Positions 32,842-45,501 of a DNA stretch of 64,000 bases are shown in pieces; position 1 is the stretch's first letter; each line of letters starts with the position of its first letter. Source of the stretch: Hesseltinella vesiculosa (taxonomy: Eukaryota; Mucoromycota; Mucoromycetes; Mucorales; Cunninghamellaceae); assembly GCA_002104935.1 (NCBI GenBank), contig MCGT01000024.1, forward strand, positions 124,001 to 188,000, read 5' to 3'. A program made the position numbers and the translations under genes. The notes under the pieces are model-generated. The model did no database searches. It had not been told where the DNA came from and worked only from the letters and a program-made list of their open reading frames with translations.

Positions 32842-35800
32842 TTAAATAAAGGGGATGGAGTCCATGTCGATTTCATCTTCCAAGGCGTCCAGGGTGGCAT
32901 CAAAGGCGTCGTCATCCAGGAGATCAAAGGACAGTTCTTTGGGCTGATTACGGTGGGCGAGGGAGGAGCTGGAAGGAGAGTCGTTGGCAGAGGTGTTGGA
33001 GCGCTTAGGCATGGGAGTGGATTGAGAGACGATGGGAGGAGAGGATGGCCGGGAGGACAAGGACGAAGAGGAAGAGGTGGACGTAGGGGGTGGCGAGGTG
33101 GAAAGCAAAGAGGTGCGGGAGGTGAGGCGGCGCAGGAGGCTCTGTTTCTCAGGTCGGGGCGATGCATCGATGACAGCACTCTTGGGCAGCTTGGAGATGT
33201 CAGGAACAATGGGGATGGGTTTTGGTGAGATCGGTGTGGTGGAAGGAAGGGGTAATGACATGGTTGACAATGCTGGCGAAGTGGGTGAGGAGGGTGTGGT
33301 CGTGGGGGAGGTGGGCACAGGCAACGGCAAATCGACGGTTGGTAAAGGTGCTTTCCAAAAGTTCCAGTCATTGTAGGTCTGGTCTTCCATCTGGTTGTCG
33401 TTGGTCAGAGGCGGGAACATCTGGTCGACGATGGCATGCAAGTCGACATAGGACGATTGAAACCCGCGTAGCAGTTCCAGGCGTAATTGGCCGTAAGGAT
33501 CAATGGTGAAAATACGGGAGGCTGGTACTCCAACGCTGCGATAGGAGATGCCATCGGTGACACGATTACCAAAGCCGGCGTAAAAAGCTTCATGCACAGA
33601 CGGCCGAACCGAGCTGTTGGTGGAGGACGTGGTGGCCGACACAAACAGCCGCTGGATATCCTTGAGACAGGCCATTTTGAAGACTTCGGGCTTGCGCACA
33701 ATGACTTCGCGATGGAAAGAAGTGAACAGGCGGTCGGGCGACATGAGTACAGGACCGTCAGGGAGCTGGTAGTCGTTCTGTAGGACCCGTTTTAGATAGT
33801 CGCGGGTGTAGTCGGCCTGGCCGATGGCACGGCTGGTGAGGTACAGGAATTGATAGCCGTTGTGGTGGATGTCAGTGTAGAGCTTGGCGACACCCATGTG
33901 CGTCCAGTCCTTGCCGATCATGGTGAAGACGTGGCCGAGAGCGTCGGATTTGGTGATGGTGCCGTCGATGTCAGAAATAACGACCTTGACGCTGGCATCC
34001 CAAAGAAAAATCTTGGCCGAGCAGGTGGCTGTGCCTTGGTAGCTTGACGTAACAGAGTAGGAGACGGTGTTGACGCCCTTTTTGAGGCCAAGGGATTTGA
34101 GCTGATCCGAGGTGAGACGTAGGGTCTTGACATAACGGCGCCGAGAAAACGCAGCAGGAGCAACGTCGGCAGAGGCAAGGGGGATGCCAGTAGAGGCAGC
34201 GGCGTTTGACGAAAGGTCGGTAGCTGCTGCTACAGGTTGAGAAGTACTAGGCAAGTCCGAGGTGGCGGCGGAGGAGGGAGCGATGCCGACGGTGGTAGCC
34301 GTGGTGGTGGTGGTATACGTGGTTGTATGTTGATGATGGCCCTGGTCAGGGCCATCGGTTTTTTCGTGAATAGAATGGTCGAAAGCAGGCGTTTCGACGA
34401 CAGCCTTGACAGAGGAGCGACGGAACCATTGGCTCCATCCACGGCCAAAGCGGTAGGTCGTGGTGGAAGCGTCTGCTTGAGGGTCTTGCGCAAGGTCGGC
34501 CGAGGTTGTGGGAGCAGTGATTGAGGGTGAAAGGGTAGCACTGGCTGAAGATGGGTTGGCAGGTGACGATATCGCAGCTGGTAGCATGGGCTGCCGGAAC
34601 ACCAGGAGAGTCGTAAACAATGGCCCTTGACCACTAGCAGCGGCGGCATAATATTTGTCATTGTGCTTGAAGACCAGGTTCTTGTCGTTGAGGATATTAG
34701 GATTCTGAACAAAGGTGCCAAAGGAGATCTGGTGACTGGCAAACACCTTTGCATTGCTGTCTTGATCGGAGCCAAAAGCAGAGAAGCCACAGGTACTGAT
34801 CTGAACGATGTAGGATTGGCCTTCCTTGACATGAATTGTGTCGCGGTTTTCTTCCCATTGCCAAGGCGTTGCTGGGGCTGTGCCAAGGGCATGTTGCTCC
34901 AAAGTTGTAGATGAGGACGCGTTATGTTGGCCGCTGTATTTGGAAGATGACGGCGATGGCGTAGAGGAGATTGCAGCGTGCTTGTCGATGGCTTCTTCGG
35001 CGTCGATCATCTTGTACCCAGCAATATCCAAAAAAATAGAGCTGGTATCTGAAGTGGATGAGGTGACGGAAGTGGCGGGCAACTTGTTGGTAACGTCGGC
35101 CGCATGGTCGTCATTGGAAGATGAAGAGAGGGGGGGAGTCCAGATGGCGTGGTGAGCATGGGTGGTGCGGGTTACTTCCATCCAAAGGGTGTCGGTATGG
35201 CCGTCGACAGGACGAACAATAAACGTTTCTCTGGTCAAGGTTTCACTGGAGACTCGTTCGGGTAAGACGCGTTCAAGGAGAGTGGAGCCGTCTTGCAGAT
35301 GGTAGGCGTCATTGGAGATGGTAGAGTGTGAGTTGTCTAAGTGTAGGTCCTGCATTGTGAGGGATAACGGGTTGGCGTCGTCATGTTGATGAAGGTAGGT
35401 GGAACTATCCAAGTGAGTGATCATGCGATCCGTCTGTTCTTGGATAATCATTTTAGGCGACTGCAATTCCGGGGCTTGTTCGTCTGTCTCCTCTTCCTCT
35501 TCGTCCAAATCATCCAATTTGCTTGGGACAGGCGCTTCCTCTTTTTTTTTTTAGGCAAGAAAAAAAAAAGATGATCAGTCTCGGGCATCGGTTTGCTTCT
35601 TGCATTTCTCTCTTTCCTACCTTTTTGTGATGCTTCACCGAGATCCAGAAAAGGAGGGTCCTAATAAAAGAGAGAAAATGCAAATAAGAAAAAAATATAC
35701 TTAAACAAAGGGCAGGTTTCAAGGCATGCGTACGTCGGATTCCGTGGCGTCCAAGAGAGGCGAGGTTTGATATTCTTCAGGCACATCATGATCGGTTTCA

Positions 35801-36117
35801 AACACAAAGAAGGCTTCCCCAGCTTCGCTGACCTTCATGCTATAAGGTACAATTTCATCATTGACCTTGATGGTTACCTGTTAAGAGGCGGGGAGTAAGC
35901 AAAAGTGTACCAAGCTGTCAAAGTCATGTGGGGTTACCTTTTTGTTGGCGGCATTAAAGAGATTCAGTTTGCCAAAACGAACATGGAATGGAGAGCAAGC
36001 CCATTGCTGATCGTCTTGTTCTACGACAATAATATCAATGGCACCGGACAAGGTGGCAGGATTGATGTCGTTATAAAATGTGTGCACGGATGACAGCAGC
36101 TTGCCAAAGTAATCCAT
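32842..36117 (-). CDS. PAH1: Lipin-type phosphatidate phosphatase
   Basis: Four exons (35938-36117, 35734-35877, 35621-35660, 32842-35540) give 1020 residues. The enzyme converts phosphatidic acid to diacylglycerol at ER/nuclear membranes and acts in lipid storage and nuclear membrane growth. The N-LIP domain starts at residue 1 (MDYFGKLLSSVHTFYNDINP, GAIDIIVVEQ, CSPFHVRFGKLNLF) and continues in exon 2. The C-LIP/HAD domain has the catalytic DIDGTITKSD near residues 643-652, followed by HNGYQFLYLTSRAIGQADYT, LPDGPVLMSPDRLF and EVIVRKPEVFKM. Between the domains lies a Ser/Thr/Pro-rich linker likely to be phosphorylated. The acidic C-terminal end EDEIDMDSIPFI resembles the tail used for Nem1-Spo7 recruitment. 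The last intron ends in an A11 run before its AG. Confidence 0.96.
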
Positions 36118-37344
36118 GGGTCAGTTTGGTAAACAAGAGGTATCAATAAGAGAAAAGAGGAGAGATAATGGCGTGACTAAAAGTACAAATGACGGAAGGA
36201 AGGGAGCTGATTTAAAAGAATGAAGTTATCGCAATGTGAGGCAAGGGAAGGAAACGAACGAACTGGGAAAAGGAAGAGACAAAAAAAAGGGGAGCAAAAA
36301 AGAGTGGGGCACAACAAAAAGTAAATTCAAAATCCGGTGTTCAAGTGATGGCAATTCATTGGTCAATGCAAAGATATGGCCCCAATTTGTGTATTTTTTA
36401 TTGTTAGTTAGGTCGCTAAAGTGTCCACTTACGACATGGTAATTTTTTTTTTCAGTTGAGGAGCCAAATATATTCGTAAGCCCAGGAGTCAAAAGACACA
36501 GGTTTACTTTTGAGCCGTGAAAAACCAAGTTGACTAGTAAAGGTTGCCCAGCCAATTGTTGATCAGTTTCGTTTTTGACACCTCCGATCCCTCAGCTAAA
36601 GGAAATGAAAAATCGGCCATCAAAATTACGCTTGTCAATTCACACGAAATTTTGCATCAAGTGCAATAAAAATCACAGCCCTCTCAGACAATGGGGGTGG
36701 GGATTTGAGTCCTAGTAAACATGCTCTAAACATAGTTAAGGCTTAACGCTATTGGTCATCAGCGAAAGTGGATGCTCTTTTGGATGGATTGGATCGCCTT
36801 TGCCAAGTGCGACACTAATCAAAGTGTTCACGACATTGGTTCTTCTCAGTCAAGTCGAGACATGGATTTTTGGAGAACTTTGGAGAAGGTTGGCTTCTGG
36901 GCCTTTCGATAGCTTCTGGAGAGGCTAGGGTTTGGACCATCATGTTGTGTTAGAGACGAGAAGGCTGGATGTTTGGGGTGATTTTTTTTAGAATAGATGG
37001 CTATAATCGCTAATTGTCAATTACCCTTCTGCACCGGCCAGGAAAAAAGGGTATTGTGAGGAGACTGGATATGGATTTCATGATTTGTTTTCTTCATTTC
37101 GAAAAAAAAAACTGTCATGCCCTGTAACTAGGAAGACGAGCGCTGTCATGGAAGGTCATTGAGCCAGCATGACGCCAAAATTCCCGCAAATGAGTCGTGC
37201 GATACTCAGCTGCCTGTCTCTCTCTCGCTCTGATAAGCTGAGAGCAATGCAGCCTACACCCATAAAACCAACCAATGGAAGATTTTCCATGTTTGTAATT
37301 GTGTGTGACATTCTTTTATAATTTTTCCTGTGACTATTTTTTCT
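36118..37344. other. Intergenic region with repeat copy 5
   Basis: This is the upstream side of lipin and the 3' side of the Cys-rich protein gene. No gene is supported. It contains a copy of the dispersed repeat (about 36440-36700) and otherwise featureless, moderately A/T-rich sequence. Confidence 0.55.
36440..36700 (+). repeat. Dispersed repeat, copy 5
   Basis: Landmarks: ACTTTTGAGCCGTGAAAAAC, GTTGACTAGTAAAGGTTGCC, CAGCCAATTGTTGATCAGTT, CCTCCGATCCCTCAGC, GAAAAATCGGCCATC, and the right end CAGCCCTCTCAGACA. Order and spacing match copies 3 and 4, with the right half of copy 2 (GTCAA/CACAC..TTTGCAT words). Confidence 0.65.
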
Positions 37345-37752
37345 TCAAAGAGAGGCAAACATGGTCATACCAACGAAGAGGAGGGTGAGGGCAATGTTTT
37401 GCTCGATGCTGGATCCCATGGAATGACTGGGAGTTGAGCTGGGAGTTGAGCTGGAGCCAGTGGCACCAGCAGATCCAGAGGCACCAGCAGATCCAGAAGC
37501 ACCAGCAGATCCCGATGGGGAGGAAGAGGAGTTGCACACGGCTTGTTGGGTACCAGGGCAGCATGGGTTAGGTAGGAAGGTGCAGCCAGTGGTGCAAGAG
37601 GAAGGGCAAGGGGGGTTGGCAGAACCAGTAGGGCAGACCATGTGAGGGCAGGCGTGGCTACTGCTGCTTGATGTGCTGTTCCCTTGGGCTGCAACCAAGG
37701 CAACCAACATCATCAACACAAGCATCAATGTTTTTTTGTGTGCAGAGACCAT
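37345..37752 (-). CDS. Small secreted Cys-rich protein with likely GPI anchor
   Basis: An intronless frame of 135 residues. Residues 1-22 are a signal peptide (basic head, then LMLVLMMLVALVAA). Residues 25-72 contain eight cysteines with the spacing CPHMVC, C, C, C, CC, C, which suggests four disulfides. A spacer follows with three near-identical GSAGAS units and a Ser/Thr-rich part that would be O-glycosylated. The C-terminus is hydrophobic (IALTLLFVGMTMFASL) after a Ser/Gly-rich site, as in GPI-anchor signals. It is probably a cell-wall or plasma-membrane surface protein; the family is not recognised. The leader upstream is A/T-rich. Confidence 0.75.
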   Translation of the reverse strand: MVSAHKKTLMLVLMMLVALVAAQGNSTSSSSSHACPHMVCPTGSANPPCPSSCTTGCTFLPNPCCPGTQQAVCNSSSSPSGSAGASGSAGASGSAGATGSSSTPSSTPSHSMGSSIEQNIALTLLFVGMTMFASL

Positions 37753-39365
37753 GATCCTTCAAAACTTTGTGTCGTAATAGTAAAATTAGAATGAAAAAAA
37801 GAGAATTCTCAAGACGTGAATGCGTTTTTATACTTTTTTTTTTTTTTTTTGGTGAGAGCGGTGCATGTCTCAATTGGCGTTAGCGTAAATAAAATAGAAA
37901 ACTTTAAAAGGACCATGCAACTTCTTTGATGTCACTCGACGTCCCCCGATCAGGATGAGAAACAGAGTTTTTTGGCTGGAAGTATTTACCCAATTTTAGG
38001 CATTCTATCCAAATGCGTGCTAGTCCTCATTTTTTTGCTTGCGAGGTTTCATTCCACCGGCAAATGAAGATGACTTGTGTTCAATCTTGGGGTTAACGTG
38101 TTTTCCATTGTTGAGGGAAATTAAAAACGCAACCGGTAGTTCCTCCCGAAAAAAGAAGCCATTGTCAGATGAGGTAGAGTGCCACGCTCCTTTCCTTGCC
38201 AAGAAAGGGTTGGTTGTGGTTTTTAATGCAGCAAAGTGTAATTATTTCACTCTTTCTCTCTCTTTTTTTTTTATTTTTGCACACGTCGTAACACTACATG
38301 AAAAATCAAGGAGTACAGTCACTTCACAATGGATGATAGTATGTGTGTGTGTGTGAAAAAAGGGTCTTCATTCTTGGCAATCAAAATGATCCAGCGTGAC
38401 ACTAATTACCCTTGGTGCACAGCAAACAAAAATAAACATGGACAATCACACAGTGACAATGCCATTCAAACCTTTCAGGCGTTTTTTTTTATTATTATCT
38501 CGAATCACCCTAAATATCGAGGTGCACTGGAAATGGACAAGGCAGAAATCATTGGAATAAACTTCGTGTCCAAATTTGAGCCAATGAAAATCTTGCGGCT
38601 TTTGGCCAAATCCTTTTTTTTTTTTTGGGTACGCTCGGAGGTATCCAATGAAATGCAAGCTGGCCACCTAGGTCTACCAGCTGAAAAGATGGGACGGCAG
38701 ATGAGCCATTCTGCTCTGATCAAAGCCTTACAATGCATGTTGTCAAGGCTGTCCTTACTTTCTTTAGTCACAAAAAAAAAGCAATGATAGAAAAGGAACC
38801 CAAATCCCCTCTCTATCAAGACATTTCCAAAATGATCTATCACTGCTGCACAATGCTCACGGGAAAAGACAGTGACAGGCTCATTCATGCTTGCATTAAG
38901 GATGGTCATCTGACTTGAAGGAATCAAAAACGAGCGGGGGCGGAGATTTTTAGCAGCGCTTAACACGAGGGGTCATCAAAAAACAATATTAGGGGTTATG
39001 AATTATTGCTCCCAATTTTTTTCTTTCATCAGCTTCTCTTTACCTTTAATCCTTTTTTTTTGGTACATTTTTAAGGTAAGCATCATACTGTAGAGTTCGG
39101 ATGAAGAAGATGAGAGGATGAAAACAAAGAATCCAAGGCAGATTGGCCGAGATTACGTTTTCTGTGATTGGACGTGATGTGGTCAGATGTCAAAAAAAAA
39201 AAAAATAGAAAGAAAAAGATCGAGGGTACATGATGTTTTGTTTATGTGGAGAGGGTATACAAAGGCAGATGATGGTGCTGAAGTAGTGTACAGTCAACGA
39301 TGAAAGCATCCATCAGTACTCTTTTTTTTTTTTACCTGCTTACGTTTTTGTCTGGATGGGAGTAG
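37753..39365. other. Intergenic region, no supported gene
   Basis: About 1.6 kb between the Cys-rich surface protein and dynein LC8. Several open frames of 60-150 codons exist on both strands (for example 38329-38787), but they are A/T-rich, contain homopolymer-encoded Lys/Phe runs and show no motif. A GT dinucleotide run lies near 38341-38355. Confidence 0.5.
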
Positions 39366-39863
39366 ATGTCAGAATCAAAGGCCGTTATCAAGAGCGTGGA
39401 TATGAGCGACGAAATGCAGCAAGAAGCTGTGGATGTGACTACTCAAGCTTTGGAAAAATATGAAATTGAAAAAGATATTGCTGCTCATATCAAGCGTGAA
39501 TTCGACAAGAAATACGGTAAGCTTGTTATTTTATTTATTTACTTTCTACCTACCCCACGATGGAGCTCCCTTTTATAGAACGGAGGGCCATGTCATGTTG
39601 ACTCACGTTTTTTTATTTTTTTTAGGTCCTACCTGGCATTGTGTTGTTGGTCGTCACTTTGGTAGCTTTGTGACCCATGGTAAGATGCGACACATCAAAA
39701 AAAGATGAAACGATGGGCGAGAGAAATGTGTGTTTTTTTCTTTGTGGAACAGAACAGTCCAAGAGAGAAACTGACCATTCTTTGTTGTGACATTCTAGAA
39801 TCCAAGCATTTCATTTACTTTTATCATGGCCCTATGGCAATTTTGTTGTTCAAGTCCACCTAA
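39366..39863 (+). CDS. DYN2: Dynein light chain LC8
   Basis: Three exons (39366-39516, 39626-39679, 39799-39863) give 89 residues, the exact usual LC8 length. The sequence has the family pattern: [82 protein letters not shown]8 is a dimeric hub that binds short linear motifs; it is a subunit of cytoplasmic dynein and of nuclear pore and other complexes. Both introns are GT-AG, with T-rich acceptors. The start is the first ATG after a T-rich leader. A highly conserved protein, so the call is secure. Confidence 0.97.
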
Positions 39864-40311
39864 TCTTTTTTTTATTGACTTGTGGTGATTCCCCTCCTTC
39901 CCATTTGTTGGATTGATTTTGTTTGTTTACAGCGAATCTAATGCCAACTGAATAAAGCCTGACGTTTTTATTATTTTATTTTTTTCATATTTTTTATTAT
40001 TGACAACGTTAAAGAGTGCCATTGTTAAGGCAAGGAAAGTGTAAGAAGAGTGAATTAGAGTTTCAGCGCGAACGCATAAAATAAAACATCCTAATGCAAT
40101 TCAGGGAGGAAATAGGTCAATCGCAAGCCAAACACGATCAGCTTTGGAGGGCACGTTGCGTCGTCGGCCTATAAAAAGCCTCTGCTTGTTTCATTTTCCA
40201 TTTTTTCTTTTCTCCACCCTTCTTCCTCTTTTTGTTTTTTTGTTTTTTTTTTGCTAAACACTAAAAGAAAAAAAGTCTATTCGCATTTATCATATATACT
40301 CATACTACATC
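39864..40311. other. Short intergenic region (LC8 3' side and transporter promoter)
   Basis: About 450 bp, both flanking genes on the plus strand. The last 120 bp are pyrimidine-rich (TTTTCTTTTCTCCACCCTTC), typical of the promoter-leader of the next gene. Nothing else seen. Confidence 0.5.
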
Positions 40312-41950
40312 ATGTGGAATCTTATCATAGCTGCCATCCAGGTAAGCCAAAAAAAAAGTCCCTACAGCCTGGATGTCAAACTTTTTTTTCGTAGGCTATT
40401 TTACAAGTGATAACAATTGTTGGTCTGGGCTTCATCTATGCCAAATTAGGATACTTCTCCATGGAGAAGCAAAAGGTAACCATGATAACAAAAATAGACA
40501 GATAAATGACAAAGCGCTTACTTTTTTTTTCGACTGCTTTGTAGTGGCTTGCTAAGCTGAATCTTGTATTTTTCACGCCTTGTCTATTGTTTTCCAACGT
40601 GTCGTCCATCATCTCCATGGAAAAGCTGATAGCTTTTTGGCCAATTCCAGTGTTTTACTACACTTTTTCCTTGGTCTTTTACATCCTCAGTCAAATCACT
40701 ACCCGCGCCACAGGTTTGAACCCCGCCTACCGCCGCTTTGTCTTGGCATGTATGATGTTCCAAAACACCAACTCGTTCCCATTGGCCACCATCTCCAGCC
40801 TGGCTGTGTCTGAAGCTGGTAAAATGCTGTTCTGGAATGACGAAGACACCACAGAATCGGTTGCAGCTCGGTAAAATGAAACACACTGAGGCGGGGAGAT
40901 GCGAGGCTGACGTTTTTTTTTTTTTCGTTGCATTAGCGGGATCTCTTACACCTTGTTTTTTGCGATCTTTGGTAACTTGTTACGATGGTCCTATGGATAC
41001 CAATTACTACGTCGCAAACCCGAGGACTATGATGAAATTGTCAGCATCGAGGATGAAGAGCAGCATGCCGAAGGTCGCCCAGTGTTGCCTGAGCGGGACA
41101 GCTACCTGACCATCCCTAGCCAAGACCAGCGCATCCATGTGCCTACCTCATCCTCGTCCTCCTCCATCTCTGACAGTGGCTCATTGCGTATGCCTAACCG
41201 CCGTCTCAGCTCCATGACCCTGACTGCCTCTGCCGATCAAGACCCTTTTTTGAAAAAACGCGCCTCGGAAACCACCGCCCTCCTACCATCCAGCACCATC
41301 AACGAGTCTTCCCCCCGAGGTTTCGTGGGCTGGATCAAGACCATTGCTCGCAAGATCGACAGCTTCATGACACCCCCTTTATACGCGGCTGCCCTTGCCC
41401 TGTTTGTCGGCTTAACGCCTTTAAAGCCACTGCTATGGGACAAGAGTTCCTTCCTATACCCTTCTTTCACCAAAGGCATCGAAACCTGCGGCAAGGCTGC
41501 CGTCCCCATCATCCTGTCATGTCTTGGTTCACAGCTCTACAGCATTGCCAACGATGCTCAATCATCTTCGGCGGAAATGCGCAAACCCGTCGCCCTAGCG
41601 GTCGGCCTGCGCATGGGTATTGCCCCCATGGTGGTCACACCGCTTGTGGTTTTGTTTGCGAAATATGGCGCTGCCTATTCACTGCTGGCCACTGACCCTG
41701 TCTTTTTGGTCATGATGGTTGTCCTTGGCTCTACTCCTGTGGCAGTCAATCTGATGCAATTATGTAAGGGCCGACTTTCTGAAATAATAACCCCAGCCTT
41801 CACTCAACTCTTTTCTCCTTAGGTCAAACCAATGGTGCCTTTGAAGAAGAAATGATCCAAGTACTGTTTTGGAGTTATGGCGTTGTATGTGTTCCCCTGA
41901 GCACATTGACGGTTTTCTTGGCTCTGAAAGTTGTTGACAATGTCCTTTGA
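40312..41950 (+). CDS. Auxin-efflux-carrier-like membrane transporter (PIN-like/AEC family)
   Basis: Five exons (40312-40341, 40395-40475, 40545-40870, 40937-41763, 41823-41950) give 463 residues. It starts MWNLIIAAIQAILQVITIVG with LGFIYAKLGYF in the first hydrophobic pair, as in AEC proteins of the yeast Ecm3/YOR092W type. About five membrane segments come before a polar cytosolic loop (about residues 165-290, Ser/Thr-rich). About four or five more follow it (PPLYAAALALFVGLTPLKPL, LGSTPVAVNLMQLC, EEMIQVLFWSYGVVCVPLST). Family members are thought to move small organic anions or affect ER/plasma membrane transport; the substrate here is unknown. The conserved FQNTNSFPLA motif is present near residue 118. 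Confidence 0.85.
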
Positions 41951-42418
41951 GCACATGATTCCCTCGTTTCTTTTGTTTATTTATTAAGTTTACTGTTCTT
42001 GTTTTTATATTGTTATTTTACCCCTTCTTCGTCATTTGCATACTTGCATTCAACAATAAAAAAAATGTACGTCTCCTTCATTTACTGAAACTGGTTTCAG
42101 CCTTCCAATTTGGCAAGTGCCTTTTTTAAGATGCCATACCCCATTCTTTTGTGTGACCTGGCCCTTTGACCCTCTGTAGAAATGATACGCAAACAAACAA
42201 AGAAACAGTGCAAGGGCCAACACGTTTCATCGATTTTGGGCCCATCATGCAAGAGCTGAACATAAACAAAAAAAAAATTATTTCTAAAAAGGTATTCAAG
42301 GACAAGAAATTAAAAAAAAAACAATTCCAGGGTAATAAAAAAAAATCATAACAAAGGAAGGAGACAGATCCAGAGGAACAAAGTGAAAAAGGGAGACGTC
42401 ACCTTCCCCACAAGATTT
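41951..42418. other. Convergent intergenic region
   Basis: About 470 bp between the stop codons of the AEC-like gene (plus) and EFR3 (minus). A/T-rich with several A runs of 7-9; no gene or repeat recognised. Confidence 0.5.
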
Positions 42419-45400
42419 TTAAGATTTGTAGGGAGGATTGACCAGGGAGGCGGTATGAGAGTCAGGAGAAGAAGTGACATCCAGACTTGACAACAGGGCA
42501 GCCATGTCGGTACGAAGGTCCTTGGTACGTTTGGCAATGGTGCTAGATGTCAACACATGAAGGCCGTCAACAGTTGTGTCATTTTCGTCACCAGCCGTCG
42601 TGGCAAGTGCTTCTTTGAGGGTTTCCACCTTGATTGTTTGACGTTTGTTATCAAATGTTTGCTTTGGAAAAAAAAAAAAGTTAGATTACGCCCTTTTTTC
42701 TGTCGTTGTTGTTGACGACCTACCTTAAAGTCAGTACTCATCCAGGGCGTCGCCAATTTGGGTTTAGTGTCATCTCCTTGGACTTGAATACGGAATGTTT
42801 TGTTGTCTTGGTTTGCTGAGAATGTGACAAAGAAAACATGAGCGTTCAGTCTTGACATAAAAAAAAAAAAAAGAAGCCTTACCAAAAGCCTCGGAACCCC
42901 ATTCGGCATAGAGTTTGCTCTCCAGATCCAGACCATGGACATCTTCTTCGTCACGGAAAGGAGCGTCCTTGGACAAGATTTCCACCACGACATGACGATC
43001 CAAGAACACATCGACTGGTTGAGAGTTGCCGGCCTCGATGTGGTCAAAGGTCCAGGCTGGTGAGCGAGGATTGCCTTGGTGAATGTCGAGGAACAAGCTT
43101 GAGTATTCCAGGTTTTGAACGCGGTCCGAGCGTACTTGGTCGATGTAGTGGACCAGGCGACTGGTTTGATAGAATTGACCAACCATGCCCAAGTACTCGA
43201 CAGTGACAGCGGCCAGGGCGCGTTGGCGGACAGTCTGGGTGACGTTGCCTTCCTTGACCAGAAGTTGCAATTGGAAAACGAGGGGGATGGATTTGATAGT
43301 GCCATCGGGACCAAATCGGCGAGTCACAGCGCACAGCAGATCGTACAACACTTGCACATCCTGCACACCAAAGTCTTCCAGGGCCACCCATTGCACGATG
43401 GTTTGTTGCAAGGTGTTGATGAATGTCACATCGCCATGATGCACCAAGGTGTGTTTGGGAAAAGGTCTGGATCAAACCGAAAAAAAAAAGAAAAAGGTAA
43501 GCAAGGCGCCTTATTTTCCTCCAGGTGAGTCTATTACTCAGCATGGACATCGCCAGCAGTCGTGGTAGCGTCCAAGAAGCAGATCAAGGAAAGAGCAAAG
43601 TCGAGACGAGTTTCTTGTTGGCGATCGATAAGCAGAGACAAAGCTGGAACCCAGGTGTCCAAGGAGATGGAGGTGAGGGTGGAGGTGGTGACGGGGTCGG
43701 TGAGGGAGGGCTCCTCCGACACGTCCGAGACGGAAACAGGGGCGCTGGAGCTAAGCTCCTTGACAGCAGCGTTGATGAGGTTCAGGCACTTGAGGGTGAC
43801 CTGGCGGTACTGGAGGATTGGCAAGCCTTCGACGGTGTCTAGGGTGGTGCCGACGCGCAGTTTGCCCAAAAGGTAGCCGGTGATGTCGTCCAGTTGGTTA
43901 TGATAATAGGTTTGCGAGGCCAAGCCGGCGATGGAATGGGAGAGACCCTGGTGGACGGCATATTCGAGCACCGCCTGTTCGTCATCATCTGCTGGCTCTT
44001 GTTCGCGGAAGGATTGGCCGCTTTGCAAAGCCTTGATCAAATGACCAAAAAGGGAGTTGAGCACCTCCAAGACAGAAATCCCCACCAGTGGGATGTCTGC
44101 GTTCAAGATGGTGTCCAACACTGACACGAGGGATGCTTGCTTGCCGTGCACAGATGCTACTTTGGAGCTATCGAATTGTTGCAAGATTTCCGAGACCAGC
44201 AAGTAACGGTATTGAGGCTGACAGGAACAAAACGGGGCTGGGAGATGAGTGCCCAACTTTGTTAAATTTTATTTTTATTTTTATTTTTACCTGTAGCGAT
44301 TCCAAGACAAGCTCCATCACAGACACAGCAAATTGGGGAGGCCACCATCGTTGTTTGGTATCCATGAACCTGACTCACATGAAAAAAGATCAGGATCCAG
44401 GGCCACTCTTTTTCAATCTGAGATTTTTTACCCGATGATAGGACTCAAAGCAAGACGGATGGCAGCACCGTTGGCCCGTTCAAACAAGAGGCTGGTGGTT
44501 TTGGCAGCAAAGAGTTCTCCCATGGTGTCGTGAGTCAATTGTTGGCCAATGACCGAGAGTTTGATGTCAGGCACATGTGAGCTGGAGAAAAAAAGGGAGG
44601 GGGTGAACGGAGTTTGGAGGTGAGGGGTTATTTTACCTTTTGGCCAATTCGTTCACTGGTTCTTTGGCACTGGCCAACGACATGATGACAGGAGGCATGA
44701 TGATTGCTAATTGGGACTTGAAGTTGGAAGCGTGCAAGGCAGGAGAGATAGCACAGGCTTGTAAACCACGGTGGCCAGTGTAGATCATTCTATGAAAGAG
44801 AAAGAGGCATCAGTTTTGACAGTAACTAAAAAAAAAAAGGACTCCTTACTGAGCACGGACAATGTCATTGTTGGACTTGTAAGCAGTGAAGCTTGCAAAG
44901 CGCTTCATCAAGGCTTCATATTCCGAGGTTAATTCGGCATCAACACCCAAAGTAGTGCCATCATGATATTCACAAAAGAGCACAAACTAAAAAAGAGAGG
45001 GTGAGGCGGGGGTCTAAGAATGGCACGAGATGAACTTACAGTATCACAAGCCAAATCGATTAAATCAATGTCTCGTTCCTTATTGTCCAAGACCATAGTG
45101 AGAATCTTGACGATATTCTTCGAAAATAAATTAAGGTTGTTTTGGCAGGCTTGGATCAGAGAGCGTAAGATTTCCAAAGAAACGATATTGTGCCTATTTT
45201 CACAATGGTGAGTGGCGAAGGAAAGGCTGACGAGAACGGGCTTACTGCTTGCGACTTTTGGCGACATCTCGTTCGACTTTCTTTTCCAAAAAGGCGCCCA
45301 CCTTGGTTAGTTTGACAGGACGGGAGCTGGCATAGAAGGTAAGGTAGCTCAATTCTGAAGATCGAGAGCCTGTTTCGCCTTCTTTTTCAGGGTAACAATT

Positions 45401-45501
45401 GTTGATGAGAGTAGCGTGCTTGACGTACCTGATTGAAAGAGGCAAGAGTTAATCCCATCCAGGCATTCAATGCTCTTCATCAAGATAACTTACAAATGCA
45501 T
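42419..45501 (-). CDS. EFR3: Efr3-type plasma-membrane scaffold for PI4-kinase
   Basis: Eleven exons (45494-45501, 45246-45428, 45040-45193, 44850-44986, 44637-44789, 44432-44581, 44291-44369, 43538-44217, 42883-43466, 42724-42815, 42419-42661) give 820 residues. The first exon is 8 nt. The N-terminal signature YVKHATLINNCYPEKEG and ELSYLTFYASSRPVKLTKVG, AFLEKKVERDVAKSR is diagnostic. It is followed by an all-helical armadillo-like body (HNIVSLEILRSLIQACQNNL, NNDIVRAQMIYTGHRGLQ, PQFAVSVMELVLESLQ). Efr3 is peripherally attached to the plasma membrane and recruits the Stt4/PI4KIII-alpha complex, which makes PI4P. The C-terminal tail (from about residue 740) is polar. The neighbours give no functional hint. 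Confidence 0.9.

Noticed and set aside
38329..38787. 152-residue plus-strand frame
   Set aside because: A/T-rich, Lys/Phe runs from homopolymers, no motif and no Kozak-like start.
20854..45501. A phosphoinositide gene cluster (FAB1, lipin, EFR3)
   Set aside because: The genes lie on different strands with unrelated genes between them; no evidence of co-regulation in the sequence.
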